This document shows, one piece after another, positions 25,409 to 33,785 of a stretch of DNA of 64,000 nucleotides; positions within the stretch are counted from its first letter, which is position 1; the number at the start of each line of letters is the position of its first letter. The translations under genes were made by a program, and so were the position numbers. Location: NCBI GenBank assembly GCA_016936555.1, contig JAFGXR010000037.1, positions 1 to 64,000 on the forward strand. The letters are read 5' to 3'. The stretch comes from Spirochaetales bacterium (GTDB lineage Bacteria; Spirochaetota; Spirochaetia; DSM-2461). Under the pieces are notes generated by a model. It saw only the letters and a program-made list of their open reading frames with translations, was not told where the DNA came from and searched no databases.

Positions 25409-26346
25409 TTTTTTCCCGATTGTCACTGGGAACCTGGACATTTGCCGGTGATGCCATCTGGTCCGATAGCCCGGAAAAAGCAGCCATTGATGTCCTGCGT
25501 TTCGGTGCGGAGAGAGGAGTCAGGCTTTTTGATACAGCGCCGAACTATGGTAACGGCCGGAGCGAGTCCATTCTCGGAAAAGCCCTGGGAAACAGGGACG
25601 ATGTGTATATCGCTTCAAAGTGCAAAATTGAAGGATTAAACCGGGAAGAACTGACTCATATTATCGAAGGCAGTCTGAGAAATCTCAGGAGAGAGGCCAT
25701 CGATCTGATGCAGATCCATTGGCCATCTTCCCGTTCTGAAGAGACCTCAGCGGCTCTGGATCTCTTTGAAGATCTGAAAAGAGAAGGGAAGATCCGGGAA
25801 ATCGGTGTCTGTAATTTCGGTGTCGAGGATATGGACGAGAACCGGAAGAGTCCTCTCGCCTGCAACCAGCTGCCTTACAGTCTGATGTGGAGAGTCATCG
25901 AAGAGAATATCGGACCGTATGCCAGGGAGAGAGGGATACCGGTTCTGGCTTATTCTCCCCTTCAGCAGGGGCTTCTGTCCGGCCTGTATGCTGATCCCGG
26001 AGAATTTCCCGAAGGGAGAAAACGGACCCGTCATTACAAATCCCCGATAATGCTGGAAGAAACAGGGAACGCACTGAAGTCGTTTCTCGCCATATCTCAG
26101 GAATCGGGGATAGAACCTGTGACGCTGGCTATTTCTTATGTTCTGTCAAAGGATTTCATCGATTCCGTTCTGGCCGGGGCAAGAACGGCGGACCAGCTGA
26201 ATAAACTTCTGGCGGCTGTTGAATATCATCTCCCCGATGATGTTCAGAAGGCTCTCGATAAATCCACGCAGGAACTTTTTAAAGCCTGTGGCGGCAATCC
26301 CGATATGTACGGGGAAAGAGTGCGCTATACAAGCCGATGGAGATGA
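25405..26346 (+). CDS. Aldo/keto reductase
   Basis: 313 residues, AKR TIM barrel. The catalytic tetrad is visible: Asp and Tyr in LFDTAPNYGNGRSE (about 45-58), Lys in VYIASKCKIEG (about 73), His in LMQIHWPSS (about 104). NADPH-binding end RTADQLNKLLAAVEY. Reduces an aldehyde or ketone, or oxidises a sugar; substrate unknown. Last gene of the GntR-controlled operon, coupled to the glycerate kinase by ATGA. The next promoter begins right after its stop. Confidence 0.92.
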   Translation: MIFSRLSLGTWTFAGDAIWSDSPEKAAIDVLRFGAERGVRLFDTAPNYGNGRSESILGKALGNRDDVYIASKCKIEGLNREELTHIIEGSLRNLRREAIDLMQIHWPSSRSEETSAALDLFEDLKREGKIREIGVCNFGVEDMDENRKSPLACNQLPYSLMWRVIEENIGPYARERGIPVLAYSPLQQGLLSGLYADPGEFPEGRKRTRHYKSPIMLEETGNALKSFLAISQESGIEPVTLAISYVLSKDFIDSVLAGARTADQLNKLLAAVEYHLPDDVQKALDKSTQELFKACGGNPDMYGERVRYTSRWR

Positions 26347-26353
26347 TATAAGT

Positions 26354-26396
26354 ATTCGTATATGCGAATTGACATCGTACATATGAACTGTATAAT
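26354..26396 (+). promoter_or_regulatory. iclR promoter (perfect consensus) with upstream palindrome
   Basis: -35 TTGACA (26369-26374), 16-bp spacer, -10 TATAAT (26391-26396), both perfect consensus, then 6 nt before ATG 26403 with no Shine-Dalgarno: a leaderless transcript. ATTCGTATATGCGAAT (26354-26369), an inverted repeat with one mismatched pair, ends on the first base of the -35 box and is the likely IclR operator. Confidence 0.8.
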
Positions 26397-26402
26397 CAGA
26401 TC

Positions 26403-27170
26403 ATGAAGAACCGAAGTGTCGTGCGGGCCATTGAGATTCTGGGATTGATTTCCGAATCGAAAGACGGCCTCTCGCTCAACGAAATCGTCGAAAAAACGGA
26501 TATTCCCAAAACGACAGCCTATGAAATCCTCCTGATGCTTATGGAAACCCGCATGGTCCACAGCGAAGAGGGGAAGGTCCGGCTCTATAAAGTGGGACTC
26601 CGTTCCTTTCTGATAGGCAACAGGTACATACAGAATATGGATCTGATCCAGGTGGCCCGTCCTATTGTGGAAGAGACCATGCAAAAACTGAATATGACGG
26701 TTTTTATCGCCATGCTGGACGGGAACCAGATCGTTTATCTCCACAAATCCGAACCGGAATACGTTCCGATTTACACAGCCAATATTTCTAACCGGGAAGA
26801 TGCCTACTGCACATCCCTGGGGAAGGCCATTCTTTCGGGGCTCCCGGAAAGCGAACAGCGGGAGCTGATCGGGACCATGAGGTTCCGTCAGAGGACCGTG
26901 CGGACCATTATGGACGGCGATTCGCTTCTCAGAGATTTGAAAGAGACCAGAAAGCGCGGTTATTCCATCGATGACAGGGAAATCCTCGATTTCGTCAAAT
27001 GCCTGGGCGTTCCCCTTTTCAATCATAAAAACAGAGTCTGCGCCGCCATCAGTACGGCGGGACTGTACAGTGAAGAGCGGAATATCGAGGAAGAAGCGGG
27101 AATTCTTGTCGGAGCGGCCAGAGAGATCTCGAGGCGGCTCGGCTACGAAGGAGATTTTTATGGATCATGA
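26403..27170 (+). CDS. IclR-family regulator (KdgR-like by context)
   Basis: 255 residues. N-terminal winged helix (RAIEILGLISESKDGLSLNEIVEKTDIPKTTAYEILLML across about 5-43) and C-terminal GAF-like IclR effector domain (DAYCTSLGKAILSGLPE near 136-152, RGYSIDDREILDFVKCLGVPLF near 182-203). KdgR regulators of pectin and ketodeoxyuronate use are IclR proteins. The operon downstream encodes uronide enzymes (GH105-type, KduI, KduD), so a KDG- or DKI-responsive repressor is likely. It overlaps the next gene by 11 nt. Confidence 0.9.
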   Translation: MKNRSVVRAIEILGLISESKDGLSLNEIVEKTDIPKTTAYEILLMLMETRMVHSEEGKVRLYKVGLRSFLIGNRYIQNMDLIQVARPIVEETMQKLNMTVFIAMLDGNQIVYLHKSEPEYVPIYTANISNREDAYCTSLGKAILSGLPESEQRELIGTMRFRQRTVRTIMDGDSLLRDLKETRKRGYSIDDREILDFVKCLGVPLFNHKNRVCAAISTAGLYSEERNIEEEAGILVGAAREISRRLGYEGDFYGS

Positions 27171-28986
27171 TATTCCCATGTCGATCAAGATGGGACCGAA
27201 ATCTTTCAAAGGGATAAAAGACCTCGATGAGGGAAAAAGGATTGATGAATCACCTCTGATAGAGCTTTGCGATTTTGCCGACTACAGGCTGGATTGCGCC
27301 GATTTCCGCATGGTCTCAATTCTGCGGACCCTTTACAGTTATAAGGACCTGCTCAGCGAAGAAACAGCAGGCCGGATGGAGGACTCGGTTCTCCGGTTCA
27401 AATACTGGATGGATGAGCCCGGTGACGATTCCATGTGTTACTGGTCGGAAAACCATCAGATCCTCTTTTTCACCTGCGGCTATCTGGCCGGTCAGCTGTA
27501 TCAGAGGCAAACCTTCTCCAATTTTGGAAAAAGCGGTCTTGAAATGATGGAGATCTTCCGGCCCCGGATTCTGGCCTGGATGGAACACCGCTTCGATCAC
27601 GGCTTTATCGAGTGGCATTCCAACACCTATTACGAGGAAGACATTCCCCCTTTGACTTTGCTTGCGGATTTTGCTGATGAAGACCTTCAGCAGAAAGCCC
27701 TGATCATCCTCGACCTTTTTGTTGCCGATATGGCCATGCACAATTACAAAGGGCTTTTTTCCGTATCGAGCGGCCGCTGCTATGAGGATCAGAAGAGAGA
27801 GCCGCTGAAACAGGATGTTCTGGAAGTGAGCGAGTATTTATTCGGTCACCGTTACGTGGAAGAACTCGATTACTCGAGAATATCCAGCAATCTCTATCTG
27901 AGCCGCAGCTACAGGATTCCCGAAGTGCTCAGGGAAATCGCCGCCGATCAATCGCACGCGGTGATCAAAACATCCATGGGCCATGATTTTTCCGAACTGA
28001 AAGGATTCAGCCGGGAAAAAGGGGAGGAGACCACCGGTTACATTCAGTGGGCCATGGAGAGTTTTACCAATCCTCCGGTCATCAGGAGAACCATGAAGAT
28101 GTGGCGGCAATACAATATGATCGCCAATGATTTTCTCAAAGATTTTTCCATGCTCGACATGAAGGGGATCGGATTTCTTCTTCCCCTTATTTCCCGCCTG
28201 CTCAATCCCGTACAGGACGGCGTGGCCATCCGCAGGGCTGACACCTATACCTACCGGACCGCCGATTATATTCTCTCGACGGCCCAGAACCATTACCCCG
28301 GGACCTTCGGGGACCAGCAGCATATCTGGCAGGCGACTCTGAATGAGAAAATATCGGTTTTTACGACACATCCGGGAGTCGCCTTTTTTGATGATAACGC
28401 CAGGAATTTTTCTCCGTCCTACTGGGTCGGGAACGGAGTTCTGCCACACAGCGTCCAGCACGGCAATACGGTGCTGTCCATCTATGATACGCGGGGGCGA
28501 AAGGGCTTTATGGAGCGCAGCCGGGCTGATTTTACTCATGCCCATTTTCCTTTTGACAAGTTCGATCATTTCGAGATGGACGGACCTTATGCTTTCGGGA
28601 GATCGGGACAGAGCAAAGTGGCGCTGATCGGCCGTTATCCTCTGGAGAGGAGTGAGAAGGACAGGGCGGAGATAATTCAGAGGGGCAAAGTCACGTTCTG
28701 GATCTGCGTCATGGCCGGAGAAGAGGAATCCTTTGAGGATTTCACAGCCCGGATCCGGGAGACGGAAACCCTGTTTAAAGGAAAAACCCTTTCCTTCGGA
28801 AACATGGTGCTTCGCTATAAAGGATCCTTCGCCGTAGACGGAGAGACAGTGAATACGACATACAGAAGACTGGAATCTCCCTACGGATCTTTCAGCCGGG
28901 GAGATGAGGAAGTGGAATTCCGCATTAAGAACCGGAAGCTGAAATTGAATTTCAAAAAGAATATCAGAATGGAGGAATTGATATGA
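27160..28986 (+). CDS. Unassigned ~608-residue protein, paralog A; candidate uronide/polysaccharide-active enzyme
   Basis: Starts at ATG 27160 (AAGGAGA upstream); earlier starts lie inside iclR. No signal peptide, so cytoplasmic. I do not recognise its family. It shares many blocks with paralog B (30663-32651): FKYWMDEPGDDSMCYWSENH near 80-99, EWHSNTYYEEDIPPL near 150-164, a MHNYKGLFSVSSGR stretch near 190-205, ESFTNPPVI near 300, ADTYTYRTADYILSTAQ near 357-373, and YWVGNGVLPHSVQ near 420-432. A helical N-terminal ~400 residues followed by a beta-rich C-terminus recalls the alpha-toroid plus beta-sandwich plan of many polysaccharide lyases. This fold reading is inference. It is coupled to the symporter gene by ATGA. 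Confidence 0.6.
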   Translation: MDHDIPMSIKMGPKSFKGIKDLDEGKRIDESPLIELCDFADYRLDCADFRMVSILRTLYSYKDLLSEETAGRMEDSVLRFKYWMDEPGDDSMCYWSENHQILFFTCGYLAGQLYQRQTFSNFGKSGLEMMEIFRPRILAWMEHRFDHGFIEWHSNTYYEEDIPPLTLLADFADEDLQQKALIILDLFVADMAMHNYKGLFSVSSGRCYEDQKREPLKQDVLEVSEYLFGHRYVEELDYSRISSNLYLSRSYRIPEVLREIAADQSHAVIKTSMGHDFSELKGFSREKGEETTGYIQWAMESFTNPPVIRRTMKMWRQYNMIANDFLKDFSMLDMKGIGFLLPLISRLLNPVQDGVAIRRADTYTYRTADYILSTAQNHYPGTFGDQQHIWQATLNEKISVFTTHPGVAFFDDNARNFSPSYWVGNGVLPHSVQHGNTVLSIYDTRGRKGFMERSRADFTHAHFPFDKFDHFEMDGPYAFGRSGQSKVALIGRYPLERSEKDRAEIIQRGKVTFWICVMAGEEESFEDFTARIRETETLFKGKTLSFGNMVLRYKGSFAVDGETVNTTYRRLESPYGSFSRGDEEVEFRIKNRKLKLNFKKNIRMEELI

Positions 28987-30638
28987 AAGAAGGAAAGATG
29001 AAATTCCGCGAGATGGCCGCCTTTGCCGCCGGAGACTTATTCGGAGGGGGCGCCCAGCTGGTCATCGGCTTCTTTTACCTGCGTTTTCTAACCGATGTGG
29101 TCCGGATCAATCCCATTCTGGCGGGAACCGTCGTTCTCCTGTCCAAGGTCTGGGATGCGGTCAGCGATCCCATTATGGGCGGAATCAGCGACAATACGCG
29201 GAGCCGCTACGGAAGGCGGAGACCCTATATGCTGGCGGGATTCTTTCTTATTGTCATAGCCTTTACCATGCTGTGGTACGCTCCCGATTTCGATTCCCAG
29301 GCCGCCAAGTTCGCATTCGTGGCCTTCAGCTATATCTTTTTCTCCACGGTTTCCACCATCGTTATGGTTCCCTATACGGCTTTCTCCAGCGAGATCAGCC
29401 GGGATGTGAAAGAAAGGGGACGGGTGAACGGCGCCAGGCTTTTTTTCTCCCAGACGGCTTCGCTCATCGGAGCGGTCCTTCCCATGCTTATCGTGGGATT
29501 GTTTCCCGAGAAAAGAGGATATCTGATGATGGGGCTCCTCGTCGGTCTTTTCTATGCCGTTCCCTACCTGGGGATATTTCTCTGGTGCCGCGAAAGGACT
29601 CCGGTGCCCGATGAGAAAACGCGGTTCAGCCTGTCCAGAACTCTCTCGCCCTTTAAAATCCGATCCTACCGATCCCTGATCGGCATTTATCTTCTCGCTT
29701 TCTTTGTCATGGATGTGGTCAGTGCCGTCTTCACCTATTACATGACCTATTTTATCGGACGGGAGGATCTTCTGGAAATGGTTCTCGGCACCATGCTGAT
29801 CACTCAGATCGCCGCGCTGCCCCTGGTCGTCCTGCTGGCTGAAAAGATCGGCAAGCCCCGGACTTATATCGTTGGAGCGGTTATATTTATATTCGGTTCA
29901 TTTGCTCTGGGCTTCTATAACACGTCGTGGCCGATCGCATCGATATTCGTCATCGCTTTTGTCGTCGGACTGGGGCTTATCGGATGCATCGTCATCCCCT
30001 GGATCACCTTTCCCGATGTAACGGATATTTCCGAACTGGCCTTCGGGGACCGGCGGAGCGGCGCCTTTGCCGGATTCATGACTTTCCTGAGAAAATTTTC
30101 CTCGGCCATCGGTATCTGGGCGGTTGGATTCATGCTTCAGTTTTCCGGTTATATCCTGCCGGGAGATATCATCGTTCCGGAAGATTCCCATGTGAGAATC
30201 AACGGCGATTCGCTGATTGAAATAGACCTCTCGAAAGATGGAACGGCAGACATTCTGATCGAGCCGGATCTCAGCGAAGTTTTCTTTCCCCGCGGTGGCT
30301 CCATGCAGATAGACAGAGAGAACGGCGTTCTGTTTCTGATTCCCGAAGGAAAATCCGAGCCGGCTGTCATCGCCGAAAGGGGATTGAAAGTGTCTCAGGC
30401 ATACAACTTCGACCCGGATTCGACGATGAAATCGGTCAAATCCTTTAACCAGCCCGAAACGTTTATTCTCGGGCTGAGAGTCATCGTCTTTGTCCTTCCC
30501 GGCGTTCTTCTCCTGCTGGCTATCTTTATTGCGGCCCGTTTCCCTCTGACCAGGGAAAAGCACGAAAGGCTGCTCCTTCATTACAAAGAGGGCTTATCCG
30601 ATGAAGAGGTGGCGGAACTGAAAGCTCAGCTTATTTAA
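28983..30638 (+). CDS. MFS/GPH-family sugar:cation symporter with an inserted domain
   Basis: 551 residues, about 100 longer than usual GPH symporters. The GPH signature region LLSKVWDAVSDPIMGGISDNT near 49-70 and RYGRRRPYMLAG near 72-83 is clear, and about 12 helices are visible. Between helices 11 and 12 (about residues 390-485) sits a polar, beta-rich segment (PGDIIVPEDSHVRINGDSL through SQAYNFDPDSTMKSVKSF). Standard GPH members lack it, and by topology it should face outside the cytoplasmic membrane. Located between the two unassigned paralogs, it probably imports the oligo-uronide they act on. Confidence 0.85.
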   Translation: MKEGKMKFREMAAFAAGDLFGGGAQLVIGFFYLRFLTDVVRINPILAGTVVLLSKVWDAVSDPIMGGISDNTRSRYGRRRPYMLAGFFLIVIAFTMLWYAPDFDSQAAKFAFVAFSYIFFSTVSTIVMVPYTAFSSEISRDVKERGRVNGARLFFSQTASLIGAVLPMLIVGLFPEKRGYLMMGLLVGLFYAVPYLGIFLWCRERTPVPDEKTRFSLSRTLSPFKIRSYRSLIGIYLLAFFVMDVVSAVFTYYMTYFIGREDLLEMVLGTMLITQIAALPLVVLLAEKIGKPRTYIVGAVIFIFGSFALGFYNTSWPIASIFVIAFVVGLGLIGCIVIPWITFPDVTDISELAFGDRRSGAFAGFMTFLRKFSSAIGIWAVGFMLQFSGYILPGDIIVPEDSHVRINGDSLIEIDLSKDGTADILIEPDLSEVFFPRGGSMQIDRENGVLFLIPEGKSEPAVIAERGLKVSQAYNFDPDSTMKSVKSFNQPETFILGLRVIVFVLPGVLLLLAIFIAARFPLTREKHERLLLHYKEGLSDEEVAELKAQLI

Positions 30639-30662
30639 GAAAAAATTAAAAGGGAATTTTTT

Positions 30663-32651
30663 ATGAAAAAATGGCTTTTAACCATACCGGCTCTCCTGAT
30701 TGTTCTGGGAGTCTGGGTTGGAATAGACTTATACAATAATGGAAAAATCGAAAGAACCAATGCCAGGGACGACTATTCGCGATCTCTGAAATTGACAATC
30801 GACGATATCATGATCGCTCTGGAAGAAGGGGAGGAGCCCGATTATTCAGAGATAGACGGTACGCTGGAATATATAAAAGGCCGGTACGACTGTTCCGACT
30901 TCAGGATCCCTTCGATGATCCGCATTCTCTATAGCCACTCAGACAAACTCCCTGCCGATGTGGCGGAAAAAATCCGCGAGACCGCCACAGGGTTCAAATA
31001 CTGGATGGACCAGCCGGGAGACGATTCCATGTGCTACTGGTCGGAAAACCATCAGTTACTCTTTTCATCAAGCGAATACCTGCTGGGTCACTATTACAGT
31101 GACGAAATCTTCACCAATATGGATATTCGGGGCAGCGAACACAGCGAAATGGGTAAAAAAAGAGTGCTGACCTGGCTGGAACAGCGTTTTCTCTACGGGT
31201 TTACAGAATGGTACTCTTCAACCTACTATGTCGAGGATATCGCACCGCTTGCCGTTCTGATCGACTTCGCTCCCGATGAAGAGGTGCGGACAAAAGCGTC
31301 CATCGTCATGGATCTGCTCATTTATGATCTGGCGACCCAGAACTACAAGGGAACCTTTACGGTCAATTCGGGGCGCATGTATGAAAAAGCGAAGATGAGC
31401 GGACAGCACAGTTCCATTAAAGATTCCATTTCGCTTATCTGGCCCCGTTACAATGAAATCCTCAATGTGGAACATATCGGAGGAATGGAAGCCAACTTCA
31501 AATATGTAAAGCGCTATGAAGTTCCCGAAGTTCTGAGGGCCATCGGCTATGATCAGAACGGGGAGACCCTTATCAAAGCCAGTACGGGGCTCAATCTTTC
31601 CGAATTCGAAGCGGAGGGGCTGAACGGAACGGAAGACCCTCAGATCATGATGCAGTTCAACAGCGAGGCTTTCACCAATCCCGAAGTCATCGATAATACC
31701 ATCAAATACATCGACCGGACCGGAATGTTCTCCAATGAGTTCCTCAATGATTTCAAGCTGATCAATCTGGGGCTGCTGAAGACATTCAAACTGTCTCCCG
31801 CAGTCTCCCGGCTCCTCGATCCGCTTTATGACGGCACGGCTATACAGCGGGCCAACACCTATATGTACCGGACGCCCGATTACGCCATGTCGACGGCCCA
31901 GGCCTACCATCCCGGAATGCCGGGAGATCAGCACAGCCTTTTCTCCCTGACCATCAACAACGATTTCAATATCTTCGTTCAGAATCCGGCGGCTTCTCTC
32001 AAACCGGACGGCGCGCTGGGCAATTCGCCCAATTACTGGGTCGGCAACGGCTATCATCCCCATACGGTTCAGGAGAAGAACATCAATATGAGCCTCTGGG
32101 TGCTTCCTGAAAAAGTGAATCCACTCGGCGATCTGGCGGGTATGGCGAGAAAGATCAACAACTACACCCATGCCTTTTTTCCCCGGCAGTATATGGATCA
32201 GGCCATTGTGGAGGGCAACTACGCTTTCGGAAAAATCGGCGATGTCTATGTGGCCCTGACGGGAAAAAGCGATCTGGTATATAAACCCTTTGAAGGGACG
32301 GCCTATGATGAAGAGATGAGGCTGACCGAAGAGTACGATCTTATCCAGGAAGGCCGCGAAACCTACTGGATTACCGAAACCGGCACGGCCCGGCAGTACG
32401 GTGATTTTGAAACCTTCTGTGATGAAATCCGTTCGCTGGCCGTTTCCTACGGGGATGAAACGCTCAATTATAGAAATCTTCAGCTCACCTATAAGGGTGA
32501 CTTCCTCATCGATAACGAAGCCGTAGACCTGGAATACGACCGCTTTGACTCCAAATACGGCTTTGCGGAAAGAAAAAGCGATGTGATTGAGATCGATTTT
32601 GACGGAAAATCTCTTCTTCTCGACTTCAATAACAGCAGGAGGATATTTTGA
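30663..32651 (+). CDS. Unassigned 662-residue membrane-anchored protein, paralog B
   Basis: N-terminal MKKWLLTIPALLIVLGVWVG is a signal anchor (no clear cleavage site), so the body is probably periplasmic, unlike paralog A. Shared blocks: FKYWMDQPGDDSMCYWSENH near 111-130, EWYSSTYYVEDIAPL near 181-195, QNYKGTFTVNSGRMYE near 223-238, NTYMYRTPDYAMSTAQ near 398-413, YWVGNGYHPHTVQ near 459-471 and THAFFP near 501. Conserved acidic, His and Tyr residues in these blocks look catalytic. Family not recognised; a lyase or hydrolase on a uronic-acid polysaccharide is the best guess from the neighbours. It overlaps the next gene at TTGA. Confidence 0.6.
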   Translation: MKKWLLTIPALLIVLGVWVGIDLYNNGKIERTNARDDYSRSLKLTIDDIMIALEEGEEPDYSEIDGTLEYIKGRYDCSDFRIPSMIRILYSHSDKLPADVAEKIRETATGFKYWMDQPGDDSMCYWSENHQLLFSSSEYLLGHYYSDEIFTNMDIRGSEHSEMGKKRVLTWLEQRFLYGFTEWYSSTYYVEDIAPLAVLIDFAPDEEVRTKASIVMDLLIYDLATQNYKGTFTVNSGRMYEKAKMSGQHSSIKDSISLIWPRYNEILNVEHIGGMEANFKYVKRYEVPEVLRAIGYDQNGETLIKASTGLNLSEFEAEGLNGTEDPQIMMQFNSEAFTNPEVIDNTIKYIDRTGMFSNEFLNDFKLINLGLLKTFKLSPAVSRLLDPLYDGTAIQRANTYMYRTPDYAMSTAQAYHPGMPGDQHSLFSLTINNDFNIFVQNPAASLKPDGALGNSPNYWVGNGYHPHTVQEKNINMSLWVLPEKVNPLGDLAGMARKINNYTHAFFPRQYMDQAIVEGNYAFGKIGDVYVALTGKSDLVYKPFEGTAYDEEMRLTEEYDLIQEGRETYWITETGTARQYGDFETFCDEIRSLAVSYGDETLNYRNLQLTYKGDFLIDNEAVDLEYDRFDSKYGFAERKSDVIEIDFDGKSLLLDFNNSRRIF

Positions 32652-33766
32652 CAAAGGAATTCAAACTTCTACTGGAGCTGGCCGATGCGACGACGAAACG
32701 GCTGGCCTACGATTCCATCCCCTGGATGTGGGGAGAGGCTCTTCTCATGCATTCTCTGGGGTTGATCAATGAGCACCTCGGGGAAGACCGGTATACCGAT
32801 TACATCCGCAGCTATGCCGATCATCATATAAAAAAGGGCTGCCGGATCGATCAGTCCGATACGCTGGCCCCGACGCTGGCTACCTATTATCTGCAGAAAA
32901 AATTTCCCGATGGGGGATATGAAATAACGACGGACCGGGGCCTCGAATACATCAGGAATTCCGAGAAAATCCTCCACAATATGCCCAATCACCTGGGCCA
33001 TTCACTGGAGGGGAAACTCTATCCGAAGAGCATCTGGGTCGACTCGATCATGATGTACGGCGTGTTTACGAGCCTCTACGCCAAAGAGCAGGGCGTGCAG
33101 TGGCTCATGGATTTTGCGAAGAGCCAGCCCTCCTTTTTCCGCCGTTACCTCCAGGACGAAGAGAACAAGTTGTTCGTTCACTGCTACTGGACGAAAAGCG
33201 GCCGCAAATACCCGGAAAAACTCTACTGGGGCCGGGGGAACGGCTGGGTTATCGGAGCCATGCCCATGCTCATCGGCAACCTGCCCGACGGTCCGGAAAA
33301 AGAGGAATGCAAAGATATCGTCCGGGAAGTGAGCAAAGCGCTCCGGCCTCTTCAGAGAGAAGACGGATACTTCGAGACGCTACTCAATAAACCGGGGACG
33401 ACCCTGAAGGAGAGCAGCGCCACGGCCCTGATCGCATCAGGATGGATGCGGGCCGTCCGCGAAGGGTATCTGGACATTTCCTATCTCGATCCTGCCATCC
33501 GGGCCTACCGTGCGGTTCTCTGCGATCTGGAGAAAAGGGACGGTATGCTCAGCATGGATCATATCAGCGGACCGACAATCGCCATGCCGCTTATTCCGAA
33601 GCTGGGCTATAAGCTTCAGTATAAAATGCAGAGGTCCAACGACTGGTCCTACGGTCTTGCCGCGCTTTTCTTTGCCGGAATGGAATTTGAAAAAACCGTT
33701 TTCGGCGGCGATTCCAGGCATGAAGTTATATTGGAAAAATTAAACAAGGAAGGTCGGCAGTGCTGA
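32648..33766 (+). CDS. Glycoside hydrolase family 88/105-type unsaturated uronyl hydrolase
   Basis: 372 residues starting at TTG 32648 (AGGAGG upstream), overlapping the previous stop. (alpha/alpha)6-barrel enzyme: YPKSIWVDSIMMYGVF near 118-133 with the likely catalytic Asp, YWGRGNGWVIGAMPM near 194-208, and KESSATALIASGWMRAV near 256-272, all typical of GH105/GH88. It removes the unsaturated uronic acid that lyases leave at the non-reducing end, giving a keto-uronate for KduI/KduD. No signal peptide: acts in the cytoplasm after import. This supports a lyase activity among the neighbouring paralogs. Confidence 0.9.
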   Translation: MTKEFKLLLELADATTKRLAYDSIPWMWGEALLMHSLGLINEHLGEDRYTDYIRSYADHHIKKGCRIDQSDTLAPTLATYYLQKKFPDGGYEITTDRGLEYIRNSEKILHNMPNHLGHSLEGKLYPKSIWVDSIMMYGVFTSLYAKEQGVQWLMDFAKSQPSFFRRYLQDEENKLFVHCYWTKSGRKYPEKLYWGRGNGWVIGAMPMLIGNLPDGPEKEECKDIVREVSKALRPLQREDGYFETLLNKPGTTLKESSATALIASGWMRAVREGYLDISYLDPAIRAYRAVLCDLEKRDGMLSMDHISGPTIAMPLIPKLGYKLQYKMQRSNDWSYGLAALFFAGMEFEKTVFGGDSRHEVILEKLNKEGRQC

Positions 33767-33785
33767 CCTAAAGGAGAATAAAATA

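Noticed and set aside
31218-32654. Long open frame (478 codons) on the minus strand opposite paralog B
   Set aside because: It mirrors the codon pattern of the plus-strand gene, has no Shine-Dalgarno or domain, and the plus strand has a clear paralog and operon context.
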